64,000 nt of DNA from an uncultured Muribaculaceae bacterium (GTDB taxonomy: Bacteria > Bacteroidota > Bacteroidia > Bacteroidales > Muribaculaceae), in assembly GCA_947525975.1 (NCBI GenBank), contig CANNVE010000003.1, positions 62,001 through 126,000 of the forward strand, read 5' to 3'. The notes beneath the pieces are model-generated. The model saw only the letters and a list, made by a program, of their open reading frames with translations, was not told where the DNA came from and did not search any database. Position 1 is the first letter of the stretch. Each line of letters begins with the position of its first letter. Position numbers and translations under genes: made by a program. This document shows, one piece after another, positions 16,378 to 25,537 of this stretch.

Positions 16378-17832
16378 ATGACAATCAAAGACTTAAAGCC
16401 GGCACGCGTGTTCGAGATCTTCCATGAGATCACGCAGGTGCCCCGCCCCTCGAAGAAAGAAGGAAAAATCCGCAAATATCTGCTTGACTTCGCTGCTGCC
16501 CATGGCCTCGAGGCCAAGACCGATGAGGTCGGCAACGTGGTGATCATCAAGCCCGCCACCCCCGGCCACGAAAATGCCCCCACGCTCATCATGCAGGGCC
16601 ACATGGACATGGTGTGCGAGAGCAACAACAAGAATTTCGACTTCGAGAATACGCCCATCACCACCATCGTCGACGGTGAATGGCTCCGCGCTGACGGCAC
16701 CACCCTCGGCGCCGACAACGGCATCGGCGTGGCCGCATCGCTCGCCGCCCTCACTGATCCTGACCTGGTGCATGGCCGCCTTGAGGCTCTGATCACTGTC
16801 GACGAGGAAACCGGCATGACAGGCGCCAACAACATCGGCAAGGACCTGATCACCGGTTCCATCCTGCTCAATCTTGACTCTGAGGATGACGCACAGATCT
16901 TCATCGGATGCGCCGGCGGAGTCGACACCACAGCCACATTCACCTACAACCGCTCGTTCGCTCCCGCCGATTTCCACTATTTCAAGGTGGAGATGGCCGA
17001 CGCCCTCGGAGGCCACTCGGGCGGCGACATACACCTTGGCCGCATCAACGCCAACAAGCTCGTGGCCCGCTTCATCTGGAATGTGATGAAGAAGCATGAC
17101 ATCGTGCTCTGCGAATTTGACGGAGGCAACCTTCGCAACGCCATCCCTCGCGCGGCTCATGCCATATTTGGCGTGCATACGTCTAAGAAGGAGGATGTGG
17201 TGGCCGATTTCAACCGCTACGCCGCTGATCTCGACAACGAATACCGCGCTATCGAGCCCACTTTCAAGATCACCCTCGACTCTGCCGAGAAGCCCGATTT
17301 CGCAGTCGACGCCGAGACCGGCAAGCGCCTGATCGAGGCCCTTTACGCATGCCCCCACGGCGTGATCTCAATGAGCCGCGACATCGAAGGCCTCGTAGAG
17401 ACCTCTACCAACCTCGCATCGGTGAAGATGAAAGAAAACAACCAGATTCTCATCTGCACAAGCCAGCGCTCTTCGGTAGAGAGCCGCAAATGGGACATCG
17501 CCCACCAGGTAGAAGCTGTCTTCACCCTCGCCGGCGCCGTAGCCACCCATGGCGACGGATATCCCGGATGGCAGCCCAACATGAACTCGCCCATCATGAA
17601 GATCGCCAGCGACGCTTACGAAGAACTCTACGGCATCAAACCCGAGATCATGGCCATACACGCCGGCCTGGAGTGCGGTCTGTTCCTCACAAAATTCCCC
17701 AACCTCGACATGGTGTCGTTCGGTCCCACTCTCCGCGGCGTGCACTCTCCTTCAGAGAAGATGCACATCCCCGCAGTGGAGAAATTCTGGCAGCAGCTGC
17801 GCCGCATCATCGAGAAGGTGGCCAACCTCTAA
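16378..17832 (+). CDS. pepD: Aminoacyl-histidine dipeptidase (cytosol nonspecific dipeptidase)
   Basis: Encodes 484 residues, the typical size of this M20 family member. Metal and catalytic motifs are MQGHMDMVCE (about 77-86), GTTLGADNGIGVAAS (about 107-121), DEETGMTGA (about 142-150) and LDSEDDAQIFIGCAGG. It hydrolyses dipeptides such as carnosine-type Xaa-His in the cytoplasm using two zinc ions. It has its own promoter and a strong terminator, so it is a single-gene transcript. Confidence 0.96.
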   Translation: MTIKDLKPARVFEIFHEITQVPRPSKKEGKIRKYLLDFAAAHGLEAKTDEVGNVVIIKPATPGHENAPTLIMQGHMDMVCESNNKNFDFENTPITTIVDGEWLRADGTTLGADNGIGVAASLAALTDPDLVHGRLEALITVDEETGMTGANNIGKDLITGSILLNLDSEDDAQIFIGCAGGVDTTATFTYNRSFAPADFHYFKVEMADALGGHSGGDIHLGRINANKLVARFIWNVMKKHDIVLCEFDGGNLRNAIPRAAHAIFGVHTSKKEDVVADFNRYAADLDNEYRAIEPTFKITLDSAEKPDFAVDAETGKRLIEALYACPHGVISMSRDIEGLVETSTNLASVKMKENNQILICTSQRSSVESRKWDIAHQVEAVFTLAGAVATHGDGYPGWQPNMNSPIMKIASDAYEELYGIKPEIMAIHAGLECGLFLTKFPNLDMVSFGPTLRGVHSPSEKMHIPAVEKFWQQLRRIIEKVANL

Positions 17833-17862
17833 AATACCTGTCGATATAGACAGTCCAGCATA

Positions 17863-17902
17863 TAGCGTGTGCCTGCGCCAAGCGTGGGCACACGCTATTT
17901 TT
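17863..17902 (+). terminator. Intrinsic terminator after pepD
   Basis: TAGCGTGTGCC (17863-17873) pairs perfectly with GGCACACGCTA (17887-17897), loop 13 nt, followed by TTTTTC. Confidence 0.9.
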
Positions 17903-17924
17903 CTGGCGGAGCCGTAGTGTCGGG

Positions 17925-17956
17925 TTTGGAAATTTGGTGAAAAAAAGCTAACTTTG
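17925..17956 (+). promoter_or_regulatory. Promoter of the SulP gene
   Basis: TTTG (17925-17928), a 20-bp spacer and TAACTTTG (17949-17956). It directly follows the pepD terminator. Confidence 0.75.
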
Positions 17957-17987
17957 CGCCTTCAATTAGGTAAATAAAGGTTAGTTT

Positions 17988-19688
17988 ATGCAACTTTCAG
18001 GATCGATTGACTTCCGGCCGAAGCTTTTTTCGGCTTTGCGCCATTATTCCAAGGCGCGTTTCCGCGATGATCTTGTCGCCGGCCTGGTGGTGGGCATCGT
18101 GGCTCTCCCGTTGGCCATCGCCTTCGCCATCGCCTCGGGCGTGAATCCGTCGATAGGCTTGATCACAGCCATCATAGGCGGTTTTCTGGTGTCATTCTTC
18201 GGCGGCAACACAGTGCAGATCGGCGGCCCCACGGGCGCATTCATTATCATTGTCTACAACATCATAGCCCAGTTCGGGCTTGAGGGATTGGCGATAGCTA
18301 CGTTCATGGCGGGCCTCATCCTTGTCACCATGGGGCTCTTCCATCTGGGCACGGTGATCAAATTCATCCCTTACCCTATCGTGGTGGGATTCACCGCCGG
18401 CATCGCCCTCACCATCTTCTCCACGCAGATCAATGACTTCTTCGGCCTCGGTCTCACCGACATACCCGGCGCCTTCATACCGAAATGGGGCACCTACCTG
18501 TCTAATTTCGGCAATGTGTCGTGGCCCACGCTGCTCTGCGGCCTTGTGTCGCTGCTCATAATAGTGCTGACTCCCAAGGTGTCGAAAAAACTGCCCGGCG
18601 CCCTCATAGCCATCATCCTCGTGACGGTGGCCACGTATCTGCTGGGCCTGTGGTGCCCCGGTCTCGGCATTGAGACCATAGGCGACCGCTTCGGCGCTCT
18701 GAAGACCGACATCCCCGCTCCCCACGGATTTGAGCTCAATATGGACACCATCAACCTGCTCCTGCCGTCGGCGTTCACAATAGCGATGCTCGGCTCGATA
18801 GAGTCACTGCTTTCGGCCACGGTGGCCGATGGCGTCACAGGCTCGCGCACCAATTCCAACACCGAGCTCATAGGCCAGGGCATCGCCAACATCGCTGTGC
18901 CGTTCTTCGGCGGCATCCCTGTCACCGGAGCCATCGCCCGCACCATGACCAACATCAGCAACGGAGGACGCACCCCCGTGGCCGGCATCATCCATGCCCT
19001 TGTGCTCCTTGTGATATACCTCTTCGCAATGCCCCTGATCAATTATGTGCCCATGGCCTGCCTGGCAGCCGTGCTGATGGTGGTGGCCTACAACATGAGC
19101 GGATGGCGCACCATCATAGGCATCTTCCACGCTCCGAAGAGCGACATATCAGTGCTGCTGGTCACATTCCTGCTCACTGTGATTTTTGACCTCACCATCG
19201 CCATCGAGATCGGCCTGCTGCTCGCTGTGGTGCTGTTCCTGCGCCGCGTCACCGAGAATGTGGAGATACGCCAATACACCGACAAGCTCGATGTGGCCGA
19301 GGGCACCGATCTCGACCAGGATCACCACGAGGTGCTCAAGGTGGCCAAAGGCGTGAGCGTGTATGAGATTGACGGCCCGTTCTTCTTCGGCGTGGCCACG
19401 AAGTTTGATGAAATGATGCGCACCACACTTGGCAACATGAAGCCGCTGGTGAGAATCATACGCATGAGGAAAGTGTCGTTTATCGACGCCACAGCCCTTC
19501 ACAATCTTGAGATTCTGATTAATTCGTCGCATCAGGAGGGCATAGCCATAGTGCTCTCTGGCGTCAAGGACAATGTGCGCGAAGTGCTTGTGCATGCCGG
19601 CATCGACCGCCTGATTGGCGAGGACAACATCTGCGACCACATATCGAAGGCCGTGGTCAAGGCCAACGACATAGCCGCCCGATCATGA
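17988..19688 (+). CDS. SulP/SLC26 family anion transporter with STAS domain
   Basis: Encodes 566 residues. The N-terminal two thirds is a multi-helix transport domain with the SulP start (DLVAGLVVGIVALPLAIAFA, about 24-43) and the QIGGPTGAFIIIVY signature (about 79-92). The cytoplasmic C-terminus (about 440-560) is a STAS domain (VYEIDGPFFFGVATKFDEMM, then VSFIDATALHNLEILI). SulP proteins move sulfate, bicarbonate or other small anions; the substrate is not evident here. It has its own promoter; no neighbour hints at the substrate. Confidence 0.93.
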   Translation: MQLSGSIDFRPKLFSALRHYSKARFRDDLVAGLVVGIVALPLAIAFAIASGVNPSIGLITAIIGGFLVSFFGGNTVQIGGPTGAFIIIVYNIIAQFGLEGLAIATFMAGLILVTMGLFHLGTVIKFIPYPIVVGFTAGIALTIFSTQINDFFGLGLTDIPGAFIPKWGTYLSNFGNVSWPTLLCGLVSLLIIVLTPKVSKKLPGALIAIILVTVATYLLGLWCPGLGIETIGDRFGALKTDIPAPHGFELNMDTINLLLPSAFTIAMLGSIESLLSATVADGVTGSRTNSNTELIGQGIANIAVPFFGGIPVTGAIARTMTNISNGGRTPVAGIIHALVLLVIYLFAMPLINYVPMACLAAVLMVVAYNMSGWRTIIGIFHAPKSDISVLLVTFLLTVIFDLTIAIEIGLLLAVVLFLRRVTENVEIRQYTDKLDVAEGTDLDQDHHEVLKVAKGVSVYEIDGPFFFGVATKFDEMMRTTLGNMKPLVRIIRMRKVSFIDATALHNLEILINSSHQEGIAIVLSGVKDNVREVLVHAGIDRLIGEDNICDHISKAVVKANDIAARS

Positions 19689-19761
19689 GCCTGCCGCTTG
19701 CCCGCGTGTAGACGCCCGGCAAGCCGCGAAAACATAAATTTTTCTTTTTAGAAAAAATCAC

Positions 19762-19769
19762 TATCTTTG
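19762..19769 (+). promoter_or_regulatory. -7 box of pepT promoter
   Basis: TATCTTTG, predicting a start near 19773, which lies inside the first arm of the stem-loop at 19770-19795. No TTTG is found at -33. Confidence 0.55.
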
Positions 19770-19805
19770 CAACGGACTTGACGACGAGTCCGTTGCTGTT
19801 TTTTT
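19770..19805 (+). terminator. Terminator-shaped hairpin at the pepT 5' end
   Basis: CAACGGACT (19770-19778) pairs perfectly with AGTCCGTTG (19787-19795) around 8 nt and is followed by seven T (19799-19805). It could stop read-through from the SulP gene, or act on transcripts begun at the overlapping pepT promoter. Confidence 0.7.
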
Positions 19806-19828
19806 GAAAAACATAAAATTTATATATC

Positions 19829-21046
19829 ATGAATGTTCTTGACCGATTTCTGGGCTATGTGAAGTTCGACACGCAGAGCGACGAACTCACCAACATGACT
19901 CCCTCCACCCCTGGCCAGATGATATTCGCCCAGCACCTCAAGGCTGAGCTCGAATCTCTTGGCCTCGAGGAGATCACGCTCGATGACAATGGATATCTGA
20001 TGGCCACTCTGCCCGCCAACACCGAGGGAGTGCCCACGGTGGGCTTCATTGCCCATCTCGACACATCGCCCGATATGTCGGGCCACAATGTGAAGCCGCG
20101 CATCGTGAAGGGATATGACGGAGGAGACATCACGCTCAACGACGAGCTTGGCATCGTGCTATCGCCGTCGGAATTTCCCGAAATGCTCAACTACATCGGC
20201 CAGGACCTGGTTACCACCGACGGCACCACGCTGCTCGGCGCTGACGACAAGGCAGGCATCGCCGAGATCATCTCGGCTGTGGTCTATCTGCAGGAGCATC
20301 CCGAGATAAAGCACGGAAAGATACGCATCGCATTCAATCCTGACGAGGAGATTGGCCAGGGAGCCCATAAATTCGACGTCGCCCTCTTTGGCGCCGATTG
20401 GGCATACACCATGGACGGCGGCGAGATCGGCGAGCTGGAATTCGAGAATTTCAACGCTGCCATGGCCAAAGTCACGTTCAAGGGCCGCAACGTGCATCCC
20501 GGATCGGCCAAGCACAAGATGATCAACTCCATGCGCATCGCCAATCAGTTTGTGATCATGCTGCCGCGCTGGGAGACCCCCGAGCACACCGAGGGATACG
20601 AAGGATTCTACCATCTGGTGGGCATGCAGGGCGATGTGGAGCAGACCACCCTGTCATACATCATCCGCGACCATGACCGCGACCGCTTCGAGCGCCGCAA
20701 GAAGGAATTTGAGCACCTTGAGCGCAAGATCAACCACGAATACCCCGGCTGCTGCTCGCTTGAGATCCGCGACCAATACTACAACATGCGCGAGAAGATC
20801 GAGCCCGTGATGCACATCATAGAGATCGCCGAGCAGGCCATGCGCAATCAGGATGTCACCCCCAAGGTGCAACCCATACGCGGAGGTACTGACGGCGCAC
20901 AGCTGTCGTTCAAGGGACTGCCTTGCCCCAATATCTTCGCCGGCGGCCTCAATTTCCACGGACGCTACGAGTTTGTGCCTGTGCCCAGCCTTGAAAAGGC
21001 CACGATGGTGATCGTGGAAATCGCCAAGCTCGTGGCGGAAAGGTGA
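19829..21046 (+). CDS. pepT: Peptidase T (tripeptidase)
   Basis: Encodes 405 residues, standard for this M20B zinc enzyme that removes the N-terminal residue from tripeptides. Motifs are [14 protein letters not shown] (about 72-85, metal His and Asp), [17 protein letters not shown] (about 131-147) and [15 protein letters not shown] (about 169-183, catalytic Glu). C-terminal [19 protein letters not shown] is also typical. Its stop overlaps the GTG start of miaA by 4 bp. Confidence 0.97.
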   Translation: MNVLDRFLGYVKFDTQSDELTNMTPSTPGQMIFAQHLKAELESLGLEEITLDDNGYLMATLPANTEGVPTVGFIAHLDTSPDMSGHNVKPRIVKGYDGGDITLNDELGIVLSPSEFPEMLNYIGQDLVTTDGTTLLGADDKAGIAEIISAVVYLQEHPEIKHGKIRIAFNPDEEIGQGAHKFDVALFGADWAYTMDGGEIGELEFENFNAAMAKVTFKGRNVHPGSAKHKMINSMRIANQFVIMLPRWETPEHTEGYEGFYHLVGMQGDVEQTTLSYIIRDHDRDRFERRKKEFEHLERKINHEYPGCCSLEIRDQYYNMREKIEPVMHIIEIAEQAMRNQDVTPKVQPIRGGTDGAQLSFKGLPCPNIFAGGLNFHGRYEFVPVPSLEKATMVIVEIAKLVAER

Positions 21047-21936
21047 AGCGCCCCAGGCTCATAGTCATCACCGGGCCCACCGGCTCGGGAAAAACGGCGA
21101 TTGCCATCGACATTGCCTCTCGGCTCGGATGCGATATCATCTCGGCCGATTCCAGGCAGATATATCGCGGCATACCCATCGGCACAGCTGCTCCCACCCC
21201 GGAGCAGCTGGCTGCCGTGCCGCATCATTTCGTGGGCATGCTCGACCTCGACACTCCATACAGTGCGGCCCAATATGAAGCCGATGTGCTCAGCCTGCTG
21301 CCGCAGCTGTGGGAGAAAAGCCCCGTGCAGGTGATGTGCGGCGGCTCGATGATGTATATCGACGCCGTGTGCGACGGCATCGACGACCTGCCCACTATCT
21401 CCGACGAAGTGCGCTCCCGGGTGCTCGCCCTGTATGAGGCTGAGGGCCTCGAAGGCGTGAGGCGCAGGCTCCGCGAGCTCGACCCCGTGAGCCACGCCAG
21501 GGTCGACGCCCCAAACCCGCGCCGCAACATCCATGCGCTTGAAATATGCATCGAGGCCGGAGTGCCGGCTTCATCGCTGCTCACAGGCCGCAAGAAAGAG
21601 AGGCCTTTCGACATAGAGAAATACTGCATCGACCTGCCCCGCCCCGTGCTCTTCGACCGCATCAACTCCCGGGTCGACGCCATGATTGAGGCCGGCCTTG
21701 AAGAGGAAGCCCGCTCGGTCTATCACCTGAGGCATCTCAATTCGCTCAACACCGTGGGATACAAAGAGATGTTTGCCTATTTCGACGGCCTGATGCCGCG
21801 CGACACAGCCATAGCGCGCATGGCCAAAAACACACGCGTCTACGCCAAAAAGCAGATCACATGGCTCAAAAAGGCAGCCGATGTCAGGAGCATCGATCAC
21901 CTGACGCGAACTTTAAGGGCCGATAATATCTTATAA
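21043..21936 (+). CDS. miaA: tRNA dimethylallyltransferase MiaA
   Basis: Encodes 297 residues and adds the dimethylallyl group to A37 of tRNAs reading U-starting codons. The P-loop [15 protein letters not shown] is at about 10-24, followed by the DSRQIYRG motif (about 36-43) and [16 protein letters not shown]. It begins with GTG at 21043, translationally coupled to pepT by a 4-bp overlap; no ATG fits. The stop codon lies at the first unit of an AT-rich repeat. Confidence 0.96.
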   Translation: MKRPRLIVITGPTGSGKTAIAIDIASRLGCDIISADSRQIYRGIPIGTAAPTPEQLAAVPHHFVGMLDLDTPYSAAQYEADVLSLLPQLWEKSPVQVMCGGSMMYIDAVCDGIDDLPTISDEVRSRVLALYEAEGLEGVRRRLRELDPVSHARVDAPNPRRNIHALEICIEAGVPASSLLTGRKKERPFDIEKYCIDLPRPVLFDRINSRVDAMIEAGLEEEARSVYHLRHLNSLNTVGYKEMFAYFDGLMPRDTAIARMAKNTRVYAKKQITWLKKAADVRSIDHLTRTLRADNIL

Positions 21937-21999
21937 GAATTATAAGATTCATAAAACTTATAAGACTTATAAAATTTATAAGAATCATACGACTTATAC
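21931..21999. repeat. AT-rich degenerate tandem repeat, unit about TTATAAGACT
   Basis: About seven imperfect copies of a 9-10-bp unit (TTATAAGAAT, TATAAGATTC, ATAAAACT, TTATAAGACT and so on) fill the gap from the miaA stop to near the ybaK start. Base composition contrasts sharply with the GC-rich neighbours. Each unit contains the palindrome CTTATAAG or a variant. Confidence 0.85.
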
Positions 22000-22020
22000 A
22001 ATACATCAACAGTTAGCAAG

Positions 22021-22497
22021 ATGACCAAGACCAATGCCGCCCGCCTGCTCGACAAGGCCAAGATTCCCTACGAGCTCATCCCCTACGAATATGACGAGAA
22101 CGACCTGGCCGCCGCCCATGTGGCCGAGGCGCTGGGCGAGGATATTGCGCGGGTGTTCAAGACCCTGGTGCTCAGGGGCGAGAAGGTCGGTTATTTCGTG
22201 TGCGTGGTGCCGGGAGACACCGAGGTCGACCTTAAGAAGGCAGCCAAGGCCGCAGGCGCCAAGAAGGCGGAGATGATACATGTGAAGGAGTTGCTGCCGC
22301 TCACCGGATACATACGCGGCGGGTGCTCGCCAATCGGCATGAAAAAGCCTTTCCCGACCTTCTTCCACCTCACGGCCCTCGATTTTGACAAGATTTATGT
22401 GAGCGCCGGACAGCGAGGGCTGCAGCTGGCCATAGATCCGCACAGGCTCATCGATTACGTAGGCGCCGCCACCACCGACCTCATCAGCGAAAAATGA
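22021..22497 (+). CDS. ybaK: YbaK/EbsC family Cys-tRNA(Pro)/Cys-tRNA(Cys) deacylase
   Basis: Encodes 158 residues. The fold signature runs from [20 protein letters not shown] through [20 protein letters not shown] (about 47-66) to [14 protein letters not shown] (about 97-110). These proteins remove cysteine mis-attached to tRNA-Pro. Its last four bases overlap the aroC start, giving a ybaK-aroC-xth chain of coupled genes. Confidence 0.92.
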   Translation: MTKTNAARLLDKAKIPYELIPYEYDENDLAAAHVAEALGEDIARVFKTLVLRGEKVGYFVCVVPGDTEVDLKKAAKAAGAKKAEMIHVKELLPLTGYIRGGCSPIGMKKPFPTFFHLTALDFDKIYVSAGQRGLQLAIDPHRLIDYVGAATTDLISEK

Positions 22498-23576
22498 ATA
22501 CATTCGGAGAAATATACCGCCTGACATCATTTGGCGAGAGCCACGGCCCGGCCATCGGCGGCGTGATCGACGGCATTGAGCCGGGGCTGGAGATTGACCT
22601 TGACGCCGTGCAGGCGCAGTTGTGGCGTCGGCGTCCAGGCCAGTCGGCCATCACCACGCAGAGGCGGGAAGACGACCGCCTGGAGGTGCTGTCGGGCTTG
22701 TTCGAGGGCCGCACCACAGGCACTCCCATAGGCTTCATCGTGCGCAACGCCGACCAGCGCTCGCATGACTACGACAATATGCGCGATGCCCTGCGCCCGT
22801 CGCATGCCGATTACGCCTACATGGCCAAATACGGCCTGCGCGACCATCGCGGAGGCGGACGCTCATCGGCCCGTGAGACCATATCCCGCGTGGTGGCAGG
22901 CGCGTTTGCCATGCAGGCTCTCTCGCGCATCGGCGTGAGCGTGATCGCATATACGTCGCAGGTGGGGAGCATCGCCCTCGGCAAGCCCTATGATCAAGTC
23001 GACCTCTCGCTCACCGACACCAACGCCGTGCGCTGCCCCGATGCCGACACCGCCTCGCGCATGATAGCGCTGATAGAGCAGGTCAAGGCGGAGGGTGACA
23101 CCATCGGCGGCGTGATCACATGCGTCATCAAGGGTGTGCCGCCGGGGCTGGGCAGCCCGGTCTTCGGCAAGCTCCACGCCATGCTCGCATCGGCCATGAT
23201 GAGCATCAACGCCGCCAAGGGATTTGACTACGGCATGGGCTTCGACGGCGCCGGGAGCCGGGGCAGCGAGATGGCCGACCTCTTTGTGCCTGCTGCCGAT
23301 GGTGCGGCGCCGCACATGGCCTCGAATCATTCAGGCGGGATACAAGGCGGCATCTCCAACGGCGAAGACATCTATATGCGCGTCGCATTCAAGCCCGTGG
23401 CCACCTTGCTGCGCGATGTCGACACCATCGACTCCGCCGGGCGCCCCGTCACTCTCCGCGCAAAGGGGAGGCATGACCCATGCGTGCTGCCCAGGGCCGT
23501 GCCCATCGTCGAGGCCATGGCCGCAATCACCATATACGACGCATATCTAAAGCAAAAAATCTACTCACGAATATGA
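22494..23576 (+). CDS. aroC: Chorismate synthase
   Basis: Encodes 360 residues. It converts 5-enolpyruvylshikimate-3-phosphate to chorismate, the last shared step of aromatic synthesis, using reduced FMN. Signatures are [15 protein letters not shown] (about 13-27), [18 protein letters not shown] (about 116-133) and [17 protein letters not shown] (about 277-293). Starts and ends in ATGA overlaps with ybaK and xth. Confidence 0.97.
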   Translation: MNTFGEIYRLTSFGESHGPAIGGVIDGIEPGLEIDLDAVQAQLWRRRPGQSAITTQRREDDRLEVLSGLFEGRTTGTPIGFIVRNADQRSHDYDNMRDALRPSHADYAYMAKYGLRDHRGGGRSSARETISRVVAGAFAMQALSRIGVSVIAYTSQVGSIALGKPYDQVDLSLTDTNAVRCPDADTASRMIALIEQVKAEGDTIGGVITCVIKGVPPGLGSPVFGKLHAMLASAMMSINAAKGFDYGMGFDGAGSRGSEMADLFVPAADGAAPHMASNHSGGIQGGISNGEDIYMRVAFKPVATLLRDVDTIDSAGRPVTLRAKGRHDPCVLPRAVPIVEAMAAITIYDAYLKQKIYSRI

Positions 23577-24325
23577 AATTCATATCATGGAACGTCAACG
23601 GCCTGCGCGCCATCTGCGGCAAGGGCTTTGACAAGATATTCGGCGATTTCGACGCCGACGCCGTGTGCCTGCAGGAGACCAAGCTGCAGCAGGGCCAGAT
23701 CGACCTCGCCTTTGACGGCTACGAAAGCTATTGGAACTATGCCGACAAGAAAGGCTACTCAGGCACTGCCACCTTCACTCGACGCAAGCCCCTGGGTTGC
23801 ACCGTGGGCATCGGCGTAGACGAGCACGACCATGAGGGCAGGGTGGTGACCGTGGAATATGACGACCTCTACCTCGTCAACGTCTATGTGCCCAACGCCC
23901 AGGGCGAATTGGCGCGCCTGCCCTACCGCATGGCTTGGGAGAACGCGTTCCTGGCTTACGTAAAGGATCTCGACAGCCGCAAGCCGGTGGTGATATGCGG
24001 CGACATGAATGTGGCCCATAAGGAGATCGACCTCGCCAACCCGAAGGCCAACCGCAATAATCCCGGATTCTCCGACGAGGAGCGCACATGCTTCAGCCGC
24101 CTGCTCGACAACGGCTTTGTCGACACCTTCCGCCACTTCCACCCTGACAAGGAGAAGGCCTACAGCTGGTGGAGCTACCGATTCCGCGCCCGCGAGAAGA
24201 ACATCGGCTGGCGCATCGACTATTTCCTCGTGTCGGAGCGCCTGGTGCCGCGCCTGGCATCAGCCGAAATCCTCTGCGACATCACCGGCAGCGATCACTG
24301 CCCCGTCTCGCTCGAAATCAACTGA
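23573..24325 (+). CDS. xth: Exodeoxyribonuclease III
   Basis: Encodes 250 residues from the ATG at 23573 ([19 protein letters not shown]), which overlaps the aroC stop; a longer upstream frame is antigenic noise from aroC and is rejected. Metal and catalytic motifs are SWNVNGLR (5-12), CLQETKLQ (33-40), [17 protein letters not shown] (about 141-157) and GSDHCPV (about 241-247). It is an AP endonuclease and 3'-exonuclease of base excision repair. Confidence 0.96.
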   Translation: MKFISWNVNGLRAICGKGFDKIFGDFDADAVCLQETKLQQGQIDLAFDGYESYWNYADKKGYSGTATFTRRKPLGCTVGIGVDEHDHEGRVVTVEYDDLYLVNVYVPNAQGELARLPYRMAWENAFLAYVKDLDSRKPVVICGDMNVAHKEIDLANPKANRNNPGFSDEERTCFSRLLDNGFVDTFRHFHPDKEKAYSWWSYRFRAREKNIGWRIDYFLVSERLVPRLASAEILCDITGSDHCPVSLEIN

Positions 24326-24376
24326 GGGCGCGATGAATCGCACCCGCGCATAGACAAAAAAAGACTTTTACCTACT

Positions 24377-25057
24377 ATGAAGAAGAAACTCGTGATATCC
24401 ACCGGCGCCGGCATGAGCGCCGAAAGCGGCATCAGCACATTCCGCGATGCAGGCGGCCTGTGGGAGAACTATCCCGTGATGCAAGTGTGCAGCGCCGACG
24501 GCTTCCGCGCCAATCCGGCCCTCGTGCACGAATTCTACAATGCCCGCCGCCGGCAGCTCATCGGCTGCAAGCCCAATGGCGGCCACTACGGCCTTGTCGA
24601 TCTTGAGCGTGACTATGACGTATACGTCATCACGCAGAATGTCGACGACCTCCATGAGCGCGCCGGCAGCAGCCGCGTGCTCCACCTCCACGGCGAGCTG
24701 ATGAAGGCCCGCGCCATCGACGACGAAACCAAGGTCTACAGCCTCAGCCCCGAGGCCTGCGACACCACCCCCGACATCGTGATCGACGGCCACCACGTGC
24801 GCCCCCACATCGTGTTTTTCCAGGAGGCGGTGCCCAATTTCGAGCCCGCCACCGAGCTCGCCGCCCAGGCCGACATATTCGTCATCATCGGCACCACCCT
24901 TTCGGTATATCCCGCCGCCGCCCTGCTGCAATACGTCAAGCCCGGCACCCCCGTCTACTACATCGATCCCAAGCCGGCAGCTGTTCCCTCCAACGTCACC
25001 GTAATTCCCCTTGGAGCCACCGCAGGCATCGAGCGCCTCAAGCAGCTCCTCGCCTGA
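24377..25057 (+). CDS. cobB: Sirtuin NAD-dependent protein deacylase lacking the zinc tetrad
   Basis: Encodes 226 residues. The NAD-binding motif GAGMSAESGIS (10-20), FRDAGGLWENY (22-32), QNVDDLHERAGS (87-98) and catalytic His105 in HLHGE are all present. Tyr54 and Arg57 in FYNARRRQ match the acyl-pocket pair of SIRT5-type desuccinylases/demalonylases. The four cysteines that usually bind zinc after HLHGE are absent; only Cys128 occurs in that stretch. It follows xth after 51 bp, and its end is shared with the repeat unit that opens the TPR/HTH gene. Confidence 0.92.
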   Translation: MKKKLVISTGAGMSAESGISTFRDAGGLWENYPVMQVCSADGFRANPALVHEFYNARRRQLIGCKPNGGHYGLVDLERDYDVYVITQNVDDLHERAGSSRVLHLHGELMKARAIDDETKVYSLSPEACDTTPDIVIDGHHVRPHIVFFQEAVPNFEPATELAAQADIFVIIGTTLSVYPAAALLQYVKPGTPVYYIDPKPAAVPSNVTVIPLGATAGIERLKQLLA

Positions 25058-25537
25058 AATTTCACGAAATATGACTACCTTTGCGCTATGATTCGCGATA
25101 TCGTCATAATGCTGCTTGCCTGCTGCGCCTTTGTGGGCTGCGGCGACAGCCGCACAGATGCCTGGCCGGTGATGGATGCCGCCGAGGCGCTCATGGATGA
25201 GCGTCCCGACAGCGCCCTCGCCCTGATGCGCTCCATCCCTGCCGCTGTCGTGGCTCAGGGCGAAGAGCAGGCCCGCCGCGCATTGCTTCTGACTATGGCC
25301 GAGCTCAAGGCTCACCGGCCAGCTGACCCGGACTCGGTCATCAGCATCGCCCACGAATACTACAAGGCCAATGGACACCGTCGCGGACAGATGCTGTCAG
25401 CCCTCTACGGCGCCAAGGCGCGCTACTATGCCGGAAGAGACACCGCTTCAGTAATACTCCTTGCAAAAGAAGCCTACGACCTGTCGAAAGCGCTCGGCAA
25501 CGACACCATCCTCGCCCGCAGCGCCGAAATGCTGGAA
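25045..25537 (+). repeat. Duplicated 493-bp segment, copy 1
   Basis: Nearly identical to 26945-27437 with a constant offset of 1900. It spans the promoter and codons 1-150. Differences cluster in the first 160 bp; from about 25200 to 25537 I see none. The two genes diverge abruptly after this point. Confidence 0.92.
25054..25083 (+). promoter_or_regulatory. Promoter of the first TPR/HTH gene
   Basis: TACCTTTG (25076-25083) lies 4 nt before the ATG at 25088; the -33 position has CTG (25054-25056). The predicted transcript is leaderless. Confidence 0.6.

Noticed and set aside
16182-16943. Upstream extension of the muramidase frame (to 505 codons)
   Set aside because: The added part is antisense to pepD and its promoter; the signal peptide fixes the start at 16181/16178.
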